Below, in pieces: positions 9,630 to 18,025 of a stretch of 64,000 nucleotides of DNA. Source of the stretch: Acinetobacter brisouii CIP 110357 (GTDB lineage: Bacteria; Pseudomonadota; Gammaproteobacteria; Pseudomonadales; Moraxellaceae); the NCBI RefSeq assembly GCF_000488275.1, contig NZ_KI530765.1, positions 1 through 64,000 on the forward strand, given 5' to 3'. A program made the translations under genes and the position numbers. A model generated the notes under the pieces. That model was not told where the DNA came from. It saw only the letters and a list, made by a program, of their open reading frames with translations, and ran no database searches. The first letter of the stretch is position 1, and every line of letters begins with the position of its first letter.

Positions 9630-9656
9630 AAGTAACTACTATAATAATAGTAACAT
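9630..9656. promoter_or_regulatory. Tandem operator half-sites at the HxlR promoter
   Basis: AAGTAACTA (9630-9638) and TAGTAACAT (9648-9656) are direct repeats 18 bases apart, 20 bases upstream of the HxlR start codon. Matching repeats with identical spacing lie at 5366-5392. This fits autoregulation by the HxlR protein. Confidence 0.5.
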
Positions 9657-9690
9657 ACTCTGACTTATTCAACTATGCTTTGCTTTTTAA

Positions 9691-10351
9691 AGAAGAGCTA
9701 TTCATCAATCTGCTTTTTCTTTTAAAGATACGATGATTATTGGTACAGCAGGTTATACCGCTATGCTTTGTGTTATGGCTTTACAAAAGCATGGCATCAA
9801 ACCAAGTGATGGAAAAATTTTAGTAACTGGAGCAAATGGTGGGGTGGGTAGTATTGCGATTATTATTTTGAACCATCTTGGTTATGAGATCACAGCTTCA
9901 ACTGGTCGCCCCCAAGAATCAGAATATTTAACCTATTTAGGTGCGAGTGAAATTATTGATCGTGCTGAATTAGCTTCACAAGGAAAGCCTCTAAATAAGG
10001 AATAAGGAAATTTGGGCAGGTGTGATTGATACTGTTGGAAGCAATACTCTAGTCAATGCATGTGCTAGTACAAAATATCGAGGTGCAGTTGCTGCGTGTG
10101 GTTTGGCAGGCGGAATGGATTTTCCAGCGACAGTTGCTCCATTTATTCTAAGAGGGATTACATTATATGGAGTTGATAGTGTGATAGCACCAATCGAGTT
10201 AAGAAAAGAAGCTTGGGAACGTTTAGCTAAAGAATTAGATAAAACAAAATTGGAAACAATAACGACTGAAATTCAGATAACAGATGCTTTAAAAATTTCA
10301 AATGAAATTTTAGACGGCAAAGTTCGAGGTAGAGTTGTTGTACAGATATAA
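9691..10351 (+). pseudogene. Decayed YhdH/AcuI-like acrylyl-CoA reductase, N-terminus lost and frameshifted
   Basis: Two adjoining frames together encode the Rossmann domain and C-terminus of a YhdH/AcuI-type reductase (MIIGTAGYTAMLCV, GANGGVGSIAI, then VIDTVGSNTL, PFILRGITLYGVDSV, GKVRGRVVV). About 115-120 N-terminal residues typical of the family are missing. The break is a tandem duplication of the 7-mer ATAAGGA at 9995-10001 and 10002-10008; removing one copy restores NKEIWAGVIDTVG in one frame. The first frame now stops at 10005. Genes of this family often sit beside HxlR or TetR regulators and detoxify acrylyl-CoA-like compounds. Confidence 0.85.
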
Positions 10352-10410
10352 TTCAACAAAATGAGTTGTTGTCGTAAATACTTTTTGAGTTTCGAGAAAT
10401 TCTAGTATGA

Positions 10411-10450
10411 AGCGATAAAAGCCTTTTTCTATAAGGCTTTTATCGCTTTT
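10411..10450. terminator. Strong Rho-independent terminator
   Basis: Perfect 13-base arms AGCGATAAAAGCC and GGCTTTTATCGCT with an 11-base loop, followed by TTT. It lies between the yhdH-like pseudogene (+) and the DMT transporter gene (-). Confidence 0.85.
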
Positions 10451-10526
10451 AACTTATAATTTTCTCAGAGTCAGCTTCCTCAAATATCGTTACTTTTACG
10501 GCTATACCTATTTGTAGCGATCAAAA

Positions 10527-10994
10527 TTAAAAATTTTCTGACAATTTGTCACCTAATAGAGCAACAGTTAATCCAACCAGCATAACTACTGTTCCAGCTA
10601 GTTTGATCAAGGAAACTGGACGTTCAGTAGCTCCCAACAATCCAAAATGATCAATCATTAAAGAGGAGAGAATTTGCCCAGCAATTGCTAGTCCCAGTAA
10701 AGCAGACAATCCGATTCTTGGCGCAAGAATGACATAGCTCAGCAAGGCACACGAACCTAGAATTCCACCTAAAAGACTCCACCACGGCTGAGTCGGAATA
10801 GCAATTAGTGAAGGAATTATCCCACCCCGAACCAAAGAATAAACTCCAAGACATACCGCACCAACAGTAAATGAAAATAGTGCAGCAGCCACAGAATCTC
10901 CACCAACTCCTTTAGCCAGTTGACCATTCAATGTAGTTTGTAGAGTAATTCCTAATCCTGCTGCAAAGGCCATTAAATAATAGATAACATTCAT
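10527..10994 (-). CDS. DMT-family small membrane transporter (DUF606/YdcZ type)
   Basis: The 155-residue protein has about five hydrophobic helices and begins MNVIYYLMAFAAGLGITLQT, with LNGQLAK and a central GGILGSCALLSY, features of the YdcZ/DUF606 branch of drug/metabolite transporters. Inner-membrane protein. It starts 27 bases after the amidohydrolase stop, so the two are probably one operon and the carrier may move the amidohydrolase substrate or product. Confidence 0.85.
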   Translation of the reverse strand: MNVIYYLMAFAAGLGITLQTTLNGQLAKGVGGDSVAAALFSFTVGAVCLGVYSLVRGGIIPSLIAIPTQPWWSLLGGILGSCALLSYVILAPRIGLSALLGLAIAGQILSSLMIDHFGLLGATERPVSLIKLAGTVVMLVGLTVALLGDKLSENF

Positions 10995-11021
10995 ACTGTT
11001 TGTCCTCTTTTATATCATTTA

Positions 11022-12413
11022 CTAAAGAGGCAGAAATGTCTCAGCAAAAATGTCTGGAGTATAACCAGCGGTAGCAAAAAGATGCTGGCGAGATTCATCA
11101 ATTGCTGCACGTAGTCGTTCACTATCTACACCTAATACCTTACCGTCACGCTTCACAATGCGCCCAGCAATCATCACAGTATCAATATTACTGCGCTCGG
11201 TTGCATGAACTACAGTGCCAAAAGCATTGCCCGACGGATAAAGATTAATATCATCTGTTCTAATCAATATTAGATCAGCCTGTTTTCCAATGGATAGGCT
11301 GCCAATTTTTTCTTGTAGACCTGCACAAGTAGCACCATCAGTCGTCGCAGCTTTTAGAAGGTTTTGAGCATGAAGCGTCACTGGCGAATGTGCTGAACCA
11401 CAATATTTGTTCTGATGCATACCGATTACACGTTGTAAATAAAATGCTACACGCATTTCCATAAACATATCACCACTGTAAGAGGTTTCATTATCTACAC
11501 TTAAACCAGGTCTAATACCGTGACGTAGAGCTGATTGCATGGCGAACATACCATCTTCGATGCCATAGTGGGCATCTGATCTTGGGCATACGTTTACTCG
11601 TACTCCAGACTCGTGCAAAATTTCCCATCCAGCGTCTGGCAGTGAAGTACAGTGATTAAAGATATTATCTGGACCCAGTAAACCTTGTTGATGCAAACCC
11701 TCTAGTTCAGCAGCCATTTCCCCACCAAAAAATTCAGTAATAATTGGCAATCCTAATCTGCGTGCCTCCGCCCACAATTCAGGCTCAAGCTGGGCCATTG
11801 CAGCGAGTGATACCAAATTGTTTTCTTTATTTTGAAAATATTTATTTTGTAGGCGTTCGAGATTGCTAGGCCAGTTGTCTTTATCCCAATCTCCCGAGAC
11901 TGGTGCACCAGAAGCGTGTACAGCCCGAATACTGGCATCTAGCAAGGCTTCAACAGCTGCATCAGAGTGAGCGGCAGTACGGCTATTATGCGAGTTATCT
12001 ATCACTGTTGTGATACCTGCATCTATACACCCGAGAGCTGTAAGTAAATTACCGATGTATATATCTTTAGGTCGATAGTACTTGGCAAAAGAATAGTGCG
12101 TCGCGTTACAATAATCTTCTAACGTTTCTGCATTTGGATTAATTCGTCGTAGTTGCCCTTCCCATGAATGTCGATGTGTATCCACCATACCCGGCATCAC
12201 AATCATATTGGAAGCATCAATAACAGCAGCACCATCCGCTTCAATATTTTCACCAATGGCTGTAATCATGCTGTTCTCGATAAGAATATCTCCCCGAACC
12301 ATGTTCCCAATCGTGCTGTCCATACTCAGGATAGTGGCTCTACGAATAAGCGTTTTACTTGTGGAGGATTTTGTCAATTGCACAATGTTTCTGTTGTAAT
12401 CAGTCATATTCAT
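11022..12413 (-). CDS. Amidohydrolase of the cytosine deaminase/TrzA-AtzA type
   Basis: The metal-dependent hydrolase is about 463 residues from the chosen ATG; the frame is open further upstream but that would overlap the divergent LysR gene and adds sequence unlike the family. VDTHRHSW carries the HxH metal ligands, NHCTSLPD and SDAHYG later ligands, and KIGSLSIGKQADLILIRTDD is the typical end of the TrzA/AtzA group. Family members deaminate or dechlorinate heterocycles such as purines and triazines. It forms an operon with the DMT transporter and faces LysR at 12542. Substrate not predictable by eye. Confidence 0.87.
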   Translation of the reverse strand: MNMTDYNRNIVQLTKSSTSKTLIRRATILSMDSTIGNMVRGDILIENSMITAIGENIEADGAAVIDASNMIVMPGMVDTHRHSWEGQLRRINPNAETLEDYCNATHYSFAKYYRPKDIYIGNLLTALGCIDAGITTVIDNSHNSRTAAHSDAAVEALLDASIRAVHASGAPVSGDWDKDNWPSNLERLQNKYFQNKENNLVSLAAMAQLEPELWAEARRLGLPIITEFFGGEMAAELEGLHQQGLLGPDNIFNHCTSLPDAGWEILHESGVRVNVCPRSDAHYGIEDGMFAMQSALRHGIRPGLSVDNETSYSGDMFMEMRVAFYLQRVIGMHQNKYCGSAHSPVTLHAQNLLKAATTDGATCAGLQEKIGSLSIGKQADLILIRTDDINLYPSGNAFGTVVHATERSNIDTVMIAGRIVKRDGKVLGVDSERLRAAIDESRQHLFATAGYTPDIFAETFLPL

Positions 12414-12541
12414 TTCAACTTCAAAAAAGAATAGTGAAAATCTAAGTGAAGCGATAATGCTGAAAAAGCTAGTTAAACTGTTTTTATTATTCAGTAAAAG
12501 CGAATAATCTAAGAACATGCGGATAGTATTGGGATAAAGGA

Positions 12542-13447
12542 ATGAGATTGGATCGTATTCAAGCAATGCAGATTTTTGTTCGGGTAGCAGAAGCTGAAAG
12601 CTTTGTACATGCAGCTGAAACGCTTTCACTTCCAGCATCTACAGTAACTAACACAATTAAAAATCTTGAAAAGTATTTACAAGTACGTTTGTTGAACAGG
12701 ACAACTAGACGGGTAAACCTAACACCTGAGGGGGTACAGTATTTAATACAGTGCAAGGAAATACTTGATCTTATTGAGCATACTGAATCAAGCCTAACAG
12801 ATACAATGCAACAACCACAGGGACAGTTACGAGTTGATATGCCTGCGGGTATAGCTCATTCAATCATCATGCCCAATCTTAAAGAGTTTCAAAAACGCTA
12901 TCCAGACATCTATCTAATGATTGGTGTCAGCGATAGGCAAGTAGACTTGATCAAGGATGGGGTTGACTGTGTAATTCGAATGGGAAGCTTGAAAAGTTCC
13001 TCACTAGTAGCTCGTCCTCTTGGAAAGTTTCGCTGGGTGACGTGCGCCTCACCTGAATATTTGCAAAAGTATGGAACTCCACAAACTCTTGAAGATCTAG
13101 TATTTCATAAGGCGATTCATTATTTTTCAGACCATAATAGAAATACATGTGAAATGAACTTTGTGGATGATGTCGAAAAAAAAATAGTAAAAATGAATAC
13201 TGATATAGCTGTCAATGAGACTGAGCTTTATATAAAATTGTGTCTTGATGGGTATGGAATAGCACAACTTGCAGAAAAACTTGTGTTAGAACATCTGAAA
13301 GAAGGGAGATTAATTGCTGTATTGCAAAACTGGTGCCCGTTGCCAGTCACAGTAACTTTACTATACCCACATCAACGTTTTCTTTCACCAGCAATCCGCG
13401 TATTCTCAGATTGGGTCGCAGAACTAATAAGGGACAGCCAAATATAA
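12542..13447 (+). CDS. LysR-family regulator, divergent from the amidohydrolase operon
   Basis: The 301-residue protein has an N-terminal helix-turn-helix (FVHAAETLSLPASTVTNTIKNLE, abbreviated here as its first 60 residues) and an effector domain from residue 90 with DMPAGIAHSIIMP. The layout is of the aromatic/efflux LysR subgroup. It starts 128 bases from the divergent amidohydrolase start, so that operon is the likely target. Confidence 0.9.
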   Translation: MRLDRIQAMQIFVRVAEAESFVHAAETLSLPASTVTNTIKNLEKYLQVRLLNRTTRRVNLTPEGVQYLIQCKEILDLIEHTESSLTDTMQQPQGQLRVDMPAGIAHSIIMPNLKEFQKRYPDIYLMIGVSDRQVDLIKDGVDCVIRMGSLKSSSLVARPLGKFRWVTCASPEYLQKYGTPQTLEDLVFHKAIHYFSDHNRNTCEMNFVDDVEKKIVKMNTDIAVNETELYIKLCLDGYGIAQLAEKLVLEHLKEGRLIAVLQNWCPLPVTVTLLYPHQRFLSPAIRVFSDWVAELIRDSQI

Positions 13448-13624
13448 CTATACTGATTATGAAGGCTTCGTTCGATCGTGAATAACTTTGATAAAGTCGA
13501 AGATTTTTTAAATAAAAAAATGGCTGAAACTTTGTAACTTACAACAAAATAATAATCTTCACGTGAATAATGCATAAAGATTATTCTATATCATTAATAA
13601 TGAACTTAATGATAGGTGTTATTT

Positions 13625-13652
13625 ATTTAACATAATGGTGGTTATGCGAAAT
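13625..13652. other. XerD/XerC (pdif) recombination site, D/C orientation
   Basis: ATTTAACATAA, centre TGGTGG, TTATGCGAAAT: the 11+6+11 layout of Acinetobacter plasmid pdif sites (Re27-like). It is the left boundary of the brnTA module; the partner C/D site is at 14453. The following 120 bases are repeated at 43387-43502. Confidence 0.88.
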
Positions 13653-13720
13653 GCATTAAGTTAAAACAATATAAATCAATAATTTAAACAATTTCAAAAA
13701 ACCAAAAAGCCTCAAAAAGG

Positions 13721-13747
13721 CCGACTTTGAAACATGTCGGATTTTTT
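13721..13747. terminator. Terminator inside the pdif module left end
   Basis: CCGAC and GTCGG arms around an 11-base loop, followed by ATTTTTT. The same structure with longer arms is at 43446-43473, within a block shared by 13625-13776 and 43359-43502. Confidence 0.6.
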
Positions 13748-13834
13748 ATGCTCAATTCTGGAATCTTTCGCCAATAAAAATTGGCTAATTTTTGCATTTT
13801 TTACACTTTTGTATGAACAAAAAGCGATGCAAGT

Positions 13835-14146
13835 ATGAAAATTGAGTTTTCATGGGATGAGCATAAAGCACAAATCAACCTCAAAAAGCATGGTGTAGCT
13901 TTTGAAGATGCAACATTAGTTTTTTATGATGCTCATACCCTATATAAACAGGATCGCTTTGAGAATGGTGAATATCGTTGGCAGGCGATAGGTATCGTAC
14001 ATGGACAAGCGGTTTTATTGGTTGCCCATACGGTATAAGATCATAATGGGATTGATCATATTCGCATTATTTCGGCACGACAGGCAGAGAAAAAAGAGAG
14101 GAAACTGTATGAGCAAAACCGTTACTTACAAAATGGATTTGAATAA
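13835..14146 (+). pseudogene. brnT: BrnT-family toxin interrupted by an in-frame stop
   Basis: The frame begins MKIEFSWDEHKAQINLKKHG, the BrnT start, and continues with FEDATLVFYDA and RWQAIGIVHG. A TAA at 14036-14038 stops it after 67 residues, but the same frame then runs on through DHNGIDHIRIISARQAEKKE to 14146, giving about 103 codons, the usual length for this ribonuclease toxin. The C-terminal helix with IISARxA is a core part of the family, so the toxin is probably dead unless the stop is read through. The brnA antitoxin start overlaps the remaining frame, as in intact loci. Confidence 0.85.
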
Positions 14147-14423
14147 TCCTCCTGTCTTGTCTGATGAGCAAAAGGCAAGACTTGAAGCATTAGCTAAACG
14201 TCCAGATAGTGAAATCGATTTTTCAGATATTCCTGAACTTGACGAAAGCTTTTGGAAAAATGCTGTTCAGAATCCTTTCTATAAGCCAACTAAGCAAGTT
14301 ACAACTGTTCGTATTGATTCAGACGTTATGCAATGGTTAAAGGCTCAAGGTAAAGGCTATCAGACACGTATGAACAAAATTCTTCGGGATGCAATGCTGA
14401 AAGAGTTAAAGAATCATCAATAG
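14109..14423 (+). CDS. brnA: BrnA-family antitoxin
   Basis: The 104-residue protein begins MSKTVTYKMDLNNPP and ends with the BrnA/CopG-like module VTTVRIDSDVMQWLKAQGKG-YQTRMNKILRDAML, a ribbon-helix-helix that binds DNA and neutralises BrnT. It appears intact. Its start lies 38 bases inside the old brnT frame, showing translational coupling. BrnA normally represses its own operon; with the toxin broken it could still act as a repressor. Confidence 0.85.
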   Translation: MSKTVTYKMDLNNPPVLSDEQKARLEALAKRPDSEIDFSDIPELDESFWKNAVQNPFYKPTKQVTTVRIDSDVMQWLKAQGKGYQTRMNKILRDAMLKELKNHQ

Positions 14424-14448
14424 AAATGGGAGCTATATGCTCCCATTT
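14424..14448. terminator. Terminator of the brnTA module
   Basis: AAATGGGAGC, loop TATAT, GCTCCCATTT directly after the brnA stop. Nearly the same hairpin ends the RelE/NadS modules (44865, 50585) and a dead module (56649), always next to or near a pdif site. Confidence 0.75.
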
Positions 14449-14452
14449 CTGA

Positions 14453-14480
14453 ATTTCGTATAAGGTGTATTATTTTAATT
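14453..14480. other. XerC/XerD (pdif) recombination site, C/D orientation
   Basis: ATTTCGTATAA, centre GGTGTA, TTATTTTAATT. Inverted relative to 13625, closing an 856-base brnTA module. The centre GGTGTA is shared with sites at 17745, 40440 and (inverted) 50556. One XerD-arm base departs from TTATGTTAATT. Confidence 0.85.
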
Positions 14481-14592
14481 TTAGAAAAACTGTAAAGTAT
14501 CTACAAAATCTGTGGCTATTCATATCAATAATTAAAGTCTAAATATATTATTCTTAGCATGGGTATAAAACTCAAATAAAAGAAGGGAATCT

Positions 14593-15249
14593 ATGAAGTT
14601 CAAAGTTTTAAAATTAAGCATATTGAGTTGCTCATATTTTCTTACTTTACCTGTTAGTGCTGAACCTTTAGATACTCAAACTGCAACAGAACGCCTTGAA
14701 CAATTAAGTCATGCAGTTGCGCAAGGTTCTTACAGCTTAAAATCAAATGAAGTAGACAGTGATAAATCAGATTCAAATCAACAGAATGCTGCTCCTCTTC
14801 TCACTTCCCGTAAAGAAAGTGCGCGTAAATATGAAATAAAACCAAGTACATATTACTATGAAAAAAAAACTACATATCACTCCGACTTCAAACCACCAAC
14901 TTGGTTTGTTAATTGCCATAAAAAGAAATTTGACAACATGAAAGTCTGTTCAATGTCTTCAAAGGACTTATGGGTATTTCTTATCAACGGTAAATACAGT
15001 GTCAGTGTAGGGTCTGACAATTACCCAAGATCAAGAGGAGGTCTTAAAATTGATAATGGCCCCGCAATATACGGATATGAAGGTGAGCTTCCTAAGCCTT
15101 TAAGCGTTATAGAAAGACTCAAGAAGGGTAAAGTTGCTTATACTCGCTATCAAGAATGGCCTAATCAATACAATACTGATGGTGAAGTTAATCTGAAAGA
15201 TTTCAATCAGTATTTCAATCAAATGTTGAGCGAATATAAGAAGCTTTGA
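14593..15249 (+). CDS. Exported protein of unknown function
   Basis: The 218-residue protein has a signal peptide (MKFKVLKLSILSCSYF, cleavage near PVSAEP at about 24) and a ribosome site AAGAAGGGA. The mature part has a polar, serine-rich linker (about 50-80), then a compact domain with two cysteines (VNCHKKKF, KVCSMSS), fitting a periplasmic disulphide. I do not recognise the family. It is the first of three exported proteins between the pdif sites at 14453 and 17745. Confidence 0.75.
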   Translation: MKFKVLKLSILSCSYFLTLPVSAEPLDTQTATERLEQLSHAVAQGSYSLKSNEVDSDKSDSNQQNAAPLLTSRKESARKYEIKPSTYYYEKKTTYHSDFKPPTWFVNCHKKKFDNMKVCSMSSKDLWVFLINGKYSVSVGSDNYPRSRGGLKIDNGPAIYGYEGELPKPLSVIERLKKGKVAYTRYQEWPNQYNTDGEVNLKDFNQYFNQMLSEYKKL

Positions 15250-15410
15250 TTTCAATTTTTTATGAGTATAGTCCATTGAATACGATAAAAAATAACCCTC
15301 GACGTTCGTACCTGATTCAATCAATACATTTAAAAAATAATGAGTTATAGTTATTATTTTGATATATCATAATCTTCATGACTATCGACTGACCGATGCA
15401 AGACTTTAAA

Positions 15411-15995
15411 ATGACTAATATTAGAAAATTGATTGCACCCCTTTTGATTTGCACTTCCTTATTAGGAGGTTGTAAAAACCCTTTTGAATCAAAGGATAAA
15501 GGTGTGGAACAGCTAAATGAAATTGAAAAGCGTTGGGATGATGCTATAGATGTCGCATCTTCAACTGCTCGAATAGCTTTACCAACCCCAGTAGCTAAAT
15601 TACAAGATATCAAACGAGATTTGGGAAGCATTGAGTTAAGTGATTGTTTAAAACCTGCTCGAGAAGCACTCAATGATTATATGGATATAAAGATTAATGT
15701 TTTTCTTCAATTTATGGCTGATCAAGAGCCTACAAAATTTGGATCTGATGACAAATTAATTAAATATTTCTCTATTAAAAAAGAGTGTGCAGCTGATCAA
15801 GAGCCTAAAAAGCCCTCTAAATTAGCAACTGAGGCTACAGCAGCTGAAGTTATTGCTAAAACAAAAGCGACATCAGATGCTGCCGTTATGAAGGCTGCAA
15901 AGGAAAAAGGAATGAGTGTAGCTGAATTTGAGGCTATGGCAGCAGCATCAGAAGCTACAGCAGCGGCATCAGAAGCTATGGCAGCAAGTCACTAA
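15411..15995 (+). CDS. Putative lipoprotein with alanine-rich tail
   Basis: MTNIRKLIAPLLICTSLLGG is followed by cysteine: a lipobox (LLGGC), so the mature protein should be anchored to a membrane through that cysteine. An earlier ATG at 15396 is possible but gives a poorer signal sequence. The body is helical and charged; the last 60 residues are low-complexity alanine/glutamate with ASEATAAASEA-type repeats, likely a coiled or extended helix. Function unknown. Confidence 0.72.
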   Translation: MTNIRKLIAPLLICTSLLGGCKNPFESKDKGVEQLNEIEKRWDDAIDVASSTARIALPTPVAKLQDIKRDLGSIELSDCLKPAREALNDYMDIKINVFLQFMADQEPTKFGSDDKLIKYFSIKKECAADQEPKKPSKLATEATAAEVIAKTKATSDAAVMKAAKEKGMSVAEFEAMAAASEATAAASEAMAASH

Positions 15996-16031
15996 GTGTT
16001 ACGATTTGAGTAATTTGATAAATGAAAATAA

Positions 16032-16061
16032 AGAACCACCACAATTTTTTTGTAGTGGTTC
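16032..16061. terminator. Hairpin after the lipoprotein gene
   Basis: AGAACCAC and GTGGTTCT arms with a T-rich loop about 40 bases after the stop. There is no clear T tract after the stem, so the terminator call is tentative. Confidence 0.4.
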
Positions 16062-16386
16062 TAAGTGATTAACTAATCAAAGGTTGTATAAATTGTATCA
16101 GTTGAATTAGATCTGCAAACAGACTAATTGCTTGAAGCAATATATTGCCTAAACTGTTGTAAACATACATTTATTTTCCCATCCCTTTTATATCTGCGAA
16201 AAGCAGATACAGGGAGTGACAATAAGCTTTTGTTCATCTTAGATATGCAGGTTCGGCTTCTATAAAAGACAAAATTGAATTTTAATATCAATCGGTTTAC
16301 ATTGAAGGCTTTTCTGGGCTTCAGTACGTTATCAAGTCATTCTCGAGTTGTGGAAGATGAGAAAATGATTAGGTAAGAGAAACTAA

Positions 16387-16634
16387 ATGAATCGCTTAAA
16401 TGATATTGAAAGCCGTGATGCTCAACGAGATATTGGTGCTGAGCTACTGATGGCTGTAGATGAAATGCTGGCAAATACACCGTAAAAACTCACACCATTA
16501 CGCAGACAGATGTTGCCTTGGCTCGACAAAAATCAGAGTTAAGTCAGCGCCAGTTTGTAGATACCTTGGGTGTATCTGTGCGCACATTGGAAAGCTGGGA
16601 ACAAAGTGTACGTAAGCCATCTGATTCTAGCTAA
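16387..16634 (+). pseudogene. Frameshifted NadS/HigA-like antitoxin remnant
   Basis: The frame starts MNRLNDIESRDAQRDIGAEL and stops after NTP at 16483. One frame over, the sequence continues VALARQKSELSQRQFVDTLG and VRTLESWEQSVRKPS, a classic XRE helix-turn-helix antitoxin, ending at 16634. The shift fits loss of one base in or near the A run at 16484-16488. The C-terminal end is also cut short, and no toxin gene precedes it. Confidence 0.8.
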
Positions 16635-16805
16635 AATAGTGAACACAGCATCTCTTTAAACTACATGTAGTAGACATGTAATGTAGCGTGGTAAAAGATG
16701 TTGGTTTTTAAATGTTATTAGATTATAGCAAGTATACAGATTTTCTAGTTTTGGAATTAATAACTATTACTGGTTAACTTTAAATATCAAACACGTTGGT
16801 GAGAA

Positions 16806-17270
16806 ATGAAACTAAAAACCCTTCTAAGCGCATTATGCATTCTATTTTCAAGTACAGTCTATGCAGATTCTCTTGAGCAGGAAAAAATAAATTTTGTTAA
16901 AAAAGTATATGAAGATCAATTAAATGAAGATTTGATGGGAGTTGATGTATTAAAGTTGCATGCATCTAAAGAATTGCGCCTATTAATTCAGAAACGAGAT
17001 GCTATTGCTGATCTTCATGAGGGAGAGATGTGTGGATGGGTACGACAAGTGCTTATTCCGGGCAATGATCATGATGTCCGTGCTAATAAAATAAAATACT
17101 CAGTATTATCAAATGGACTGGTGCGTGCGCAGGCTAAAAATTTCGGAGAAAGCTTCCATGTAGATTTGGATATTAAATGTGATGCTCAAGGATGTAAAAT
17201 TACTGACATTTATGACCCAGGAAGCTATAAAAAAGAGCTAATTTCCATTGTGAAAAATGGTACATGTTGA
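16806..17270 (+). CDS. Exported protein of unknown function, possibly DUF3828-like
   Basis: The 154-residue protein has a clear signal peptide (MKLKTLLSALCILFSSTVYA, cleavage at about 20). The mature domain contains HASKELRLLIQKRDAI, MCGWVRQVLIPGNDHD and cysteines CDAQGC that could form disulphides; the end KITDIYDPGSYKKEL recalls DUF3828-type periplasmic proteins. Third exported protein of this segment. Function unknown. Confidence 0.72.
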   Translation: MKLKTLLSALCILFSSTVYADSLEQEKINFVKKVYEDQLNEDLMGVDVLKLHASKELRLLIQKRDAIADLHEGEMCGWVRQVLIPGNDHDVRANKIKYSVLSNGLVRAQAKNFGESFHVDLDIKCDAQGCKITDIYDPGSYKKELISIVKNGTC

Positions 17271-17293
17271 TAGCTGTTATGGAATAAGAAAAT

Positions 17294-17318
17294 GCCAGTC
17301 AATTTCTTAACTGACTGG
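17294..17318. terminator. Hairpin after the exported protein gene
   Basis: CCAGTCA and TGACTGG arms around an 11-base loop, 24 bases after the stop. No T tract follows; a terminator or mRNA stabiliser is possible. Confidence 0.4.
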
Positions 17319-17421
17319 TATTACTCGAGTGCAAAGGTTTTTTACATTCAAAAAAATCAATTTATAACTAATATGATTCTAAAATAGCTGTGTATTAATT
17401 GTCACTCTTCACTTATTTCTT

Positions 17422-17692
17422 GGCACTGTTGCAAATAACTATTGATGATAAGCTAAATAGTTTTTAGCTAAAGGTTCAGTATATGAATCCTTTTCATGGT
17501 CGGCATTTTCAGGGCGAAATCATTCTTTGAACTGTGTTGCTGTATTGTAAATATGGCATTAGTTATCGTGAGCTGCGGGAAATGCTTCCGACATCTTGGA
17601 CTGCTCTCCCAACATCTAAATAAATCAGATTTATTGGGGAGCCGATTTTTCATAACCTATGGCTGAATTATTCACGGAGACTAATCAAATCC
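17422..17692 (+). mobile_element. IS6-family left-end remnant (copy 1)
   Basis: GGCACTGTTGCAAA, the IS6-family terminal repeat, is followed by a transposase start MNPFHGRHFQGEIIL that hits TGA where the copy at 40073 has a tryptophan codon. Homology to the transposase ends after about 36 residues (REMLP in this copy) and continues as a sequence shared with 40073-40345 but not with known transposases. So copies 1 and 3 derive from one already-deleted element. Confidence 0.82.
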
Positions 17693-17744
17693 GTGGAACA
17701 CAACAATTAAAAGATAAGATATTGAAAAAATAATTACTAAGGTG

Positions 17745-17772
17745 GTTTCGTATAAGGTGTATTGTGTTAATT
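17745..17772. other. XerC/XerD (pdif) recombination site, C/D orientation
   Basis: GTTTCGTATAA, centre GGTGTA, TTGTGTTAATT: two bases off the perfect site at 40440, in the same orientation and with the same centre. The flank TTTTAGAGAAACT is also shared with that site (TTTTAGAAAAACT). Confidence 0.8.
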
Positions 17773-18025
17773 TTAGAGAAACTTAATTTTTAATATCCGT
17801 ATAGCAGCCTTAAACAAAGTTACAGAGTTAGGCTGACCACATACCCAAGTTGTCACTTAAATTTGCTTAGCTTAGAGAAGCTTTATATTTAAAAGCTTTA
17901 TGCAAAAAAGCCAAAAAGAATCAAAACCGTGTGTTAGGATTATGGAAATAATAGTCCCGTTTTTTGGTCTCTAAGATTTTTTTATAGAATATCATTAACT
18001 TAAGTCTTTATTCGTAACAGCGCTC

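Noticed and set aside
12414-12638. N-terminal extension of the amidohydrolase to 12638
   Set aside because: It would overlap the divergent LysR coding start and the added residues do not look like the family.
17468-17653. Minus-strand frame over IS6 remnant copy 1, repeated at 40120-40305
   Set aside because: Both are antisense frames in duplicated IS debris; no ribosome site or domain.
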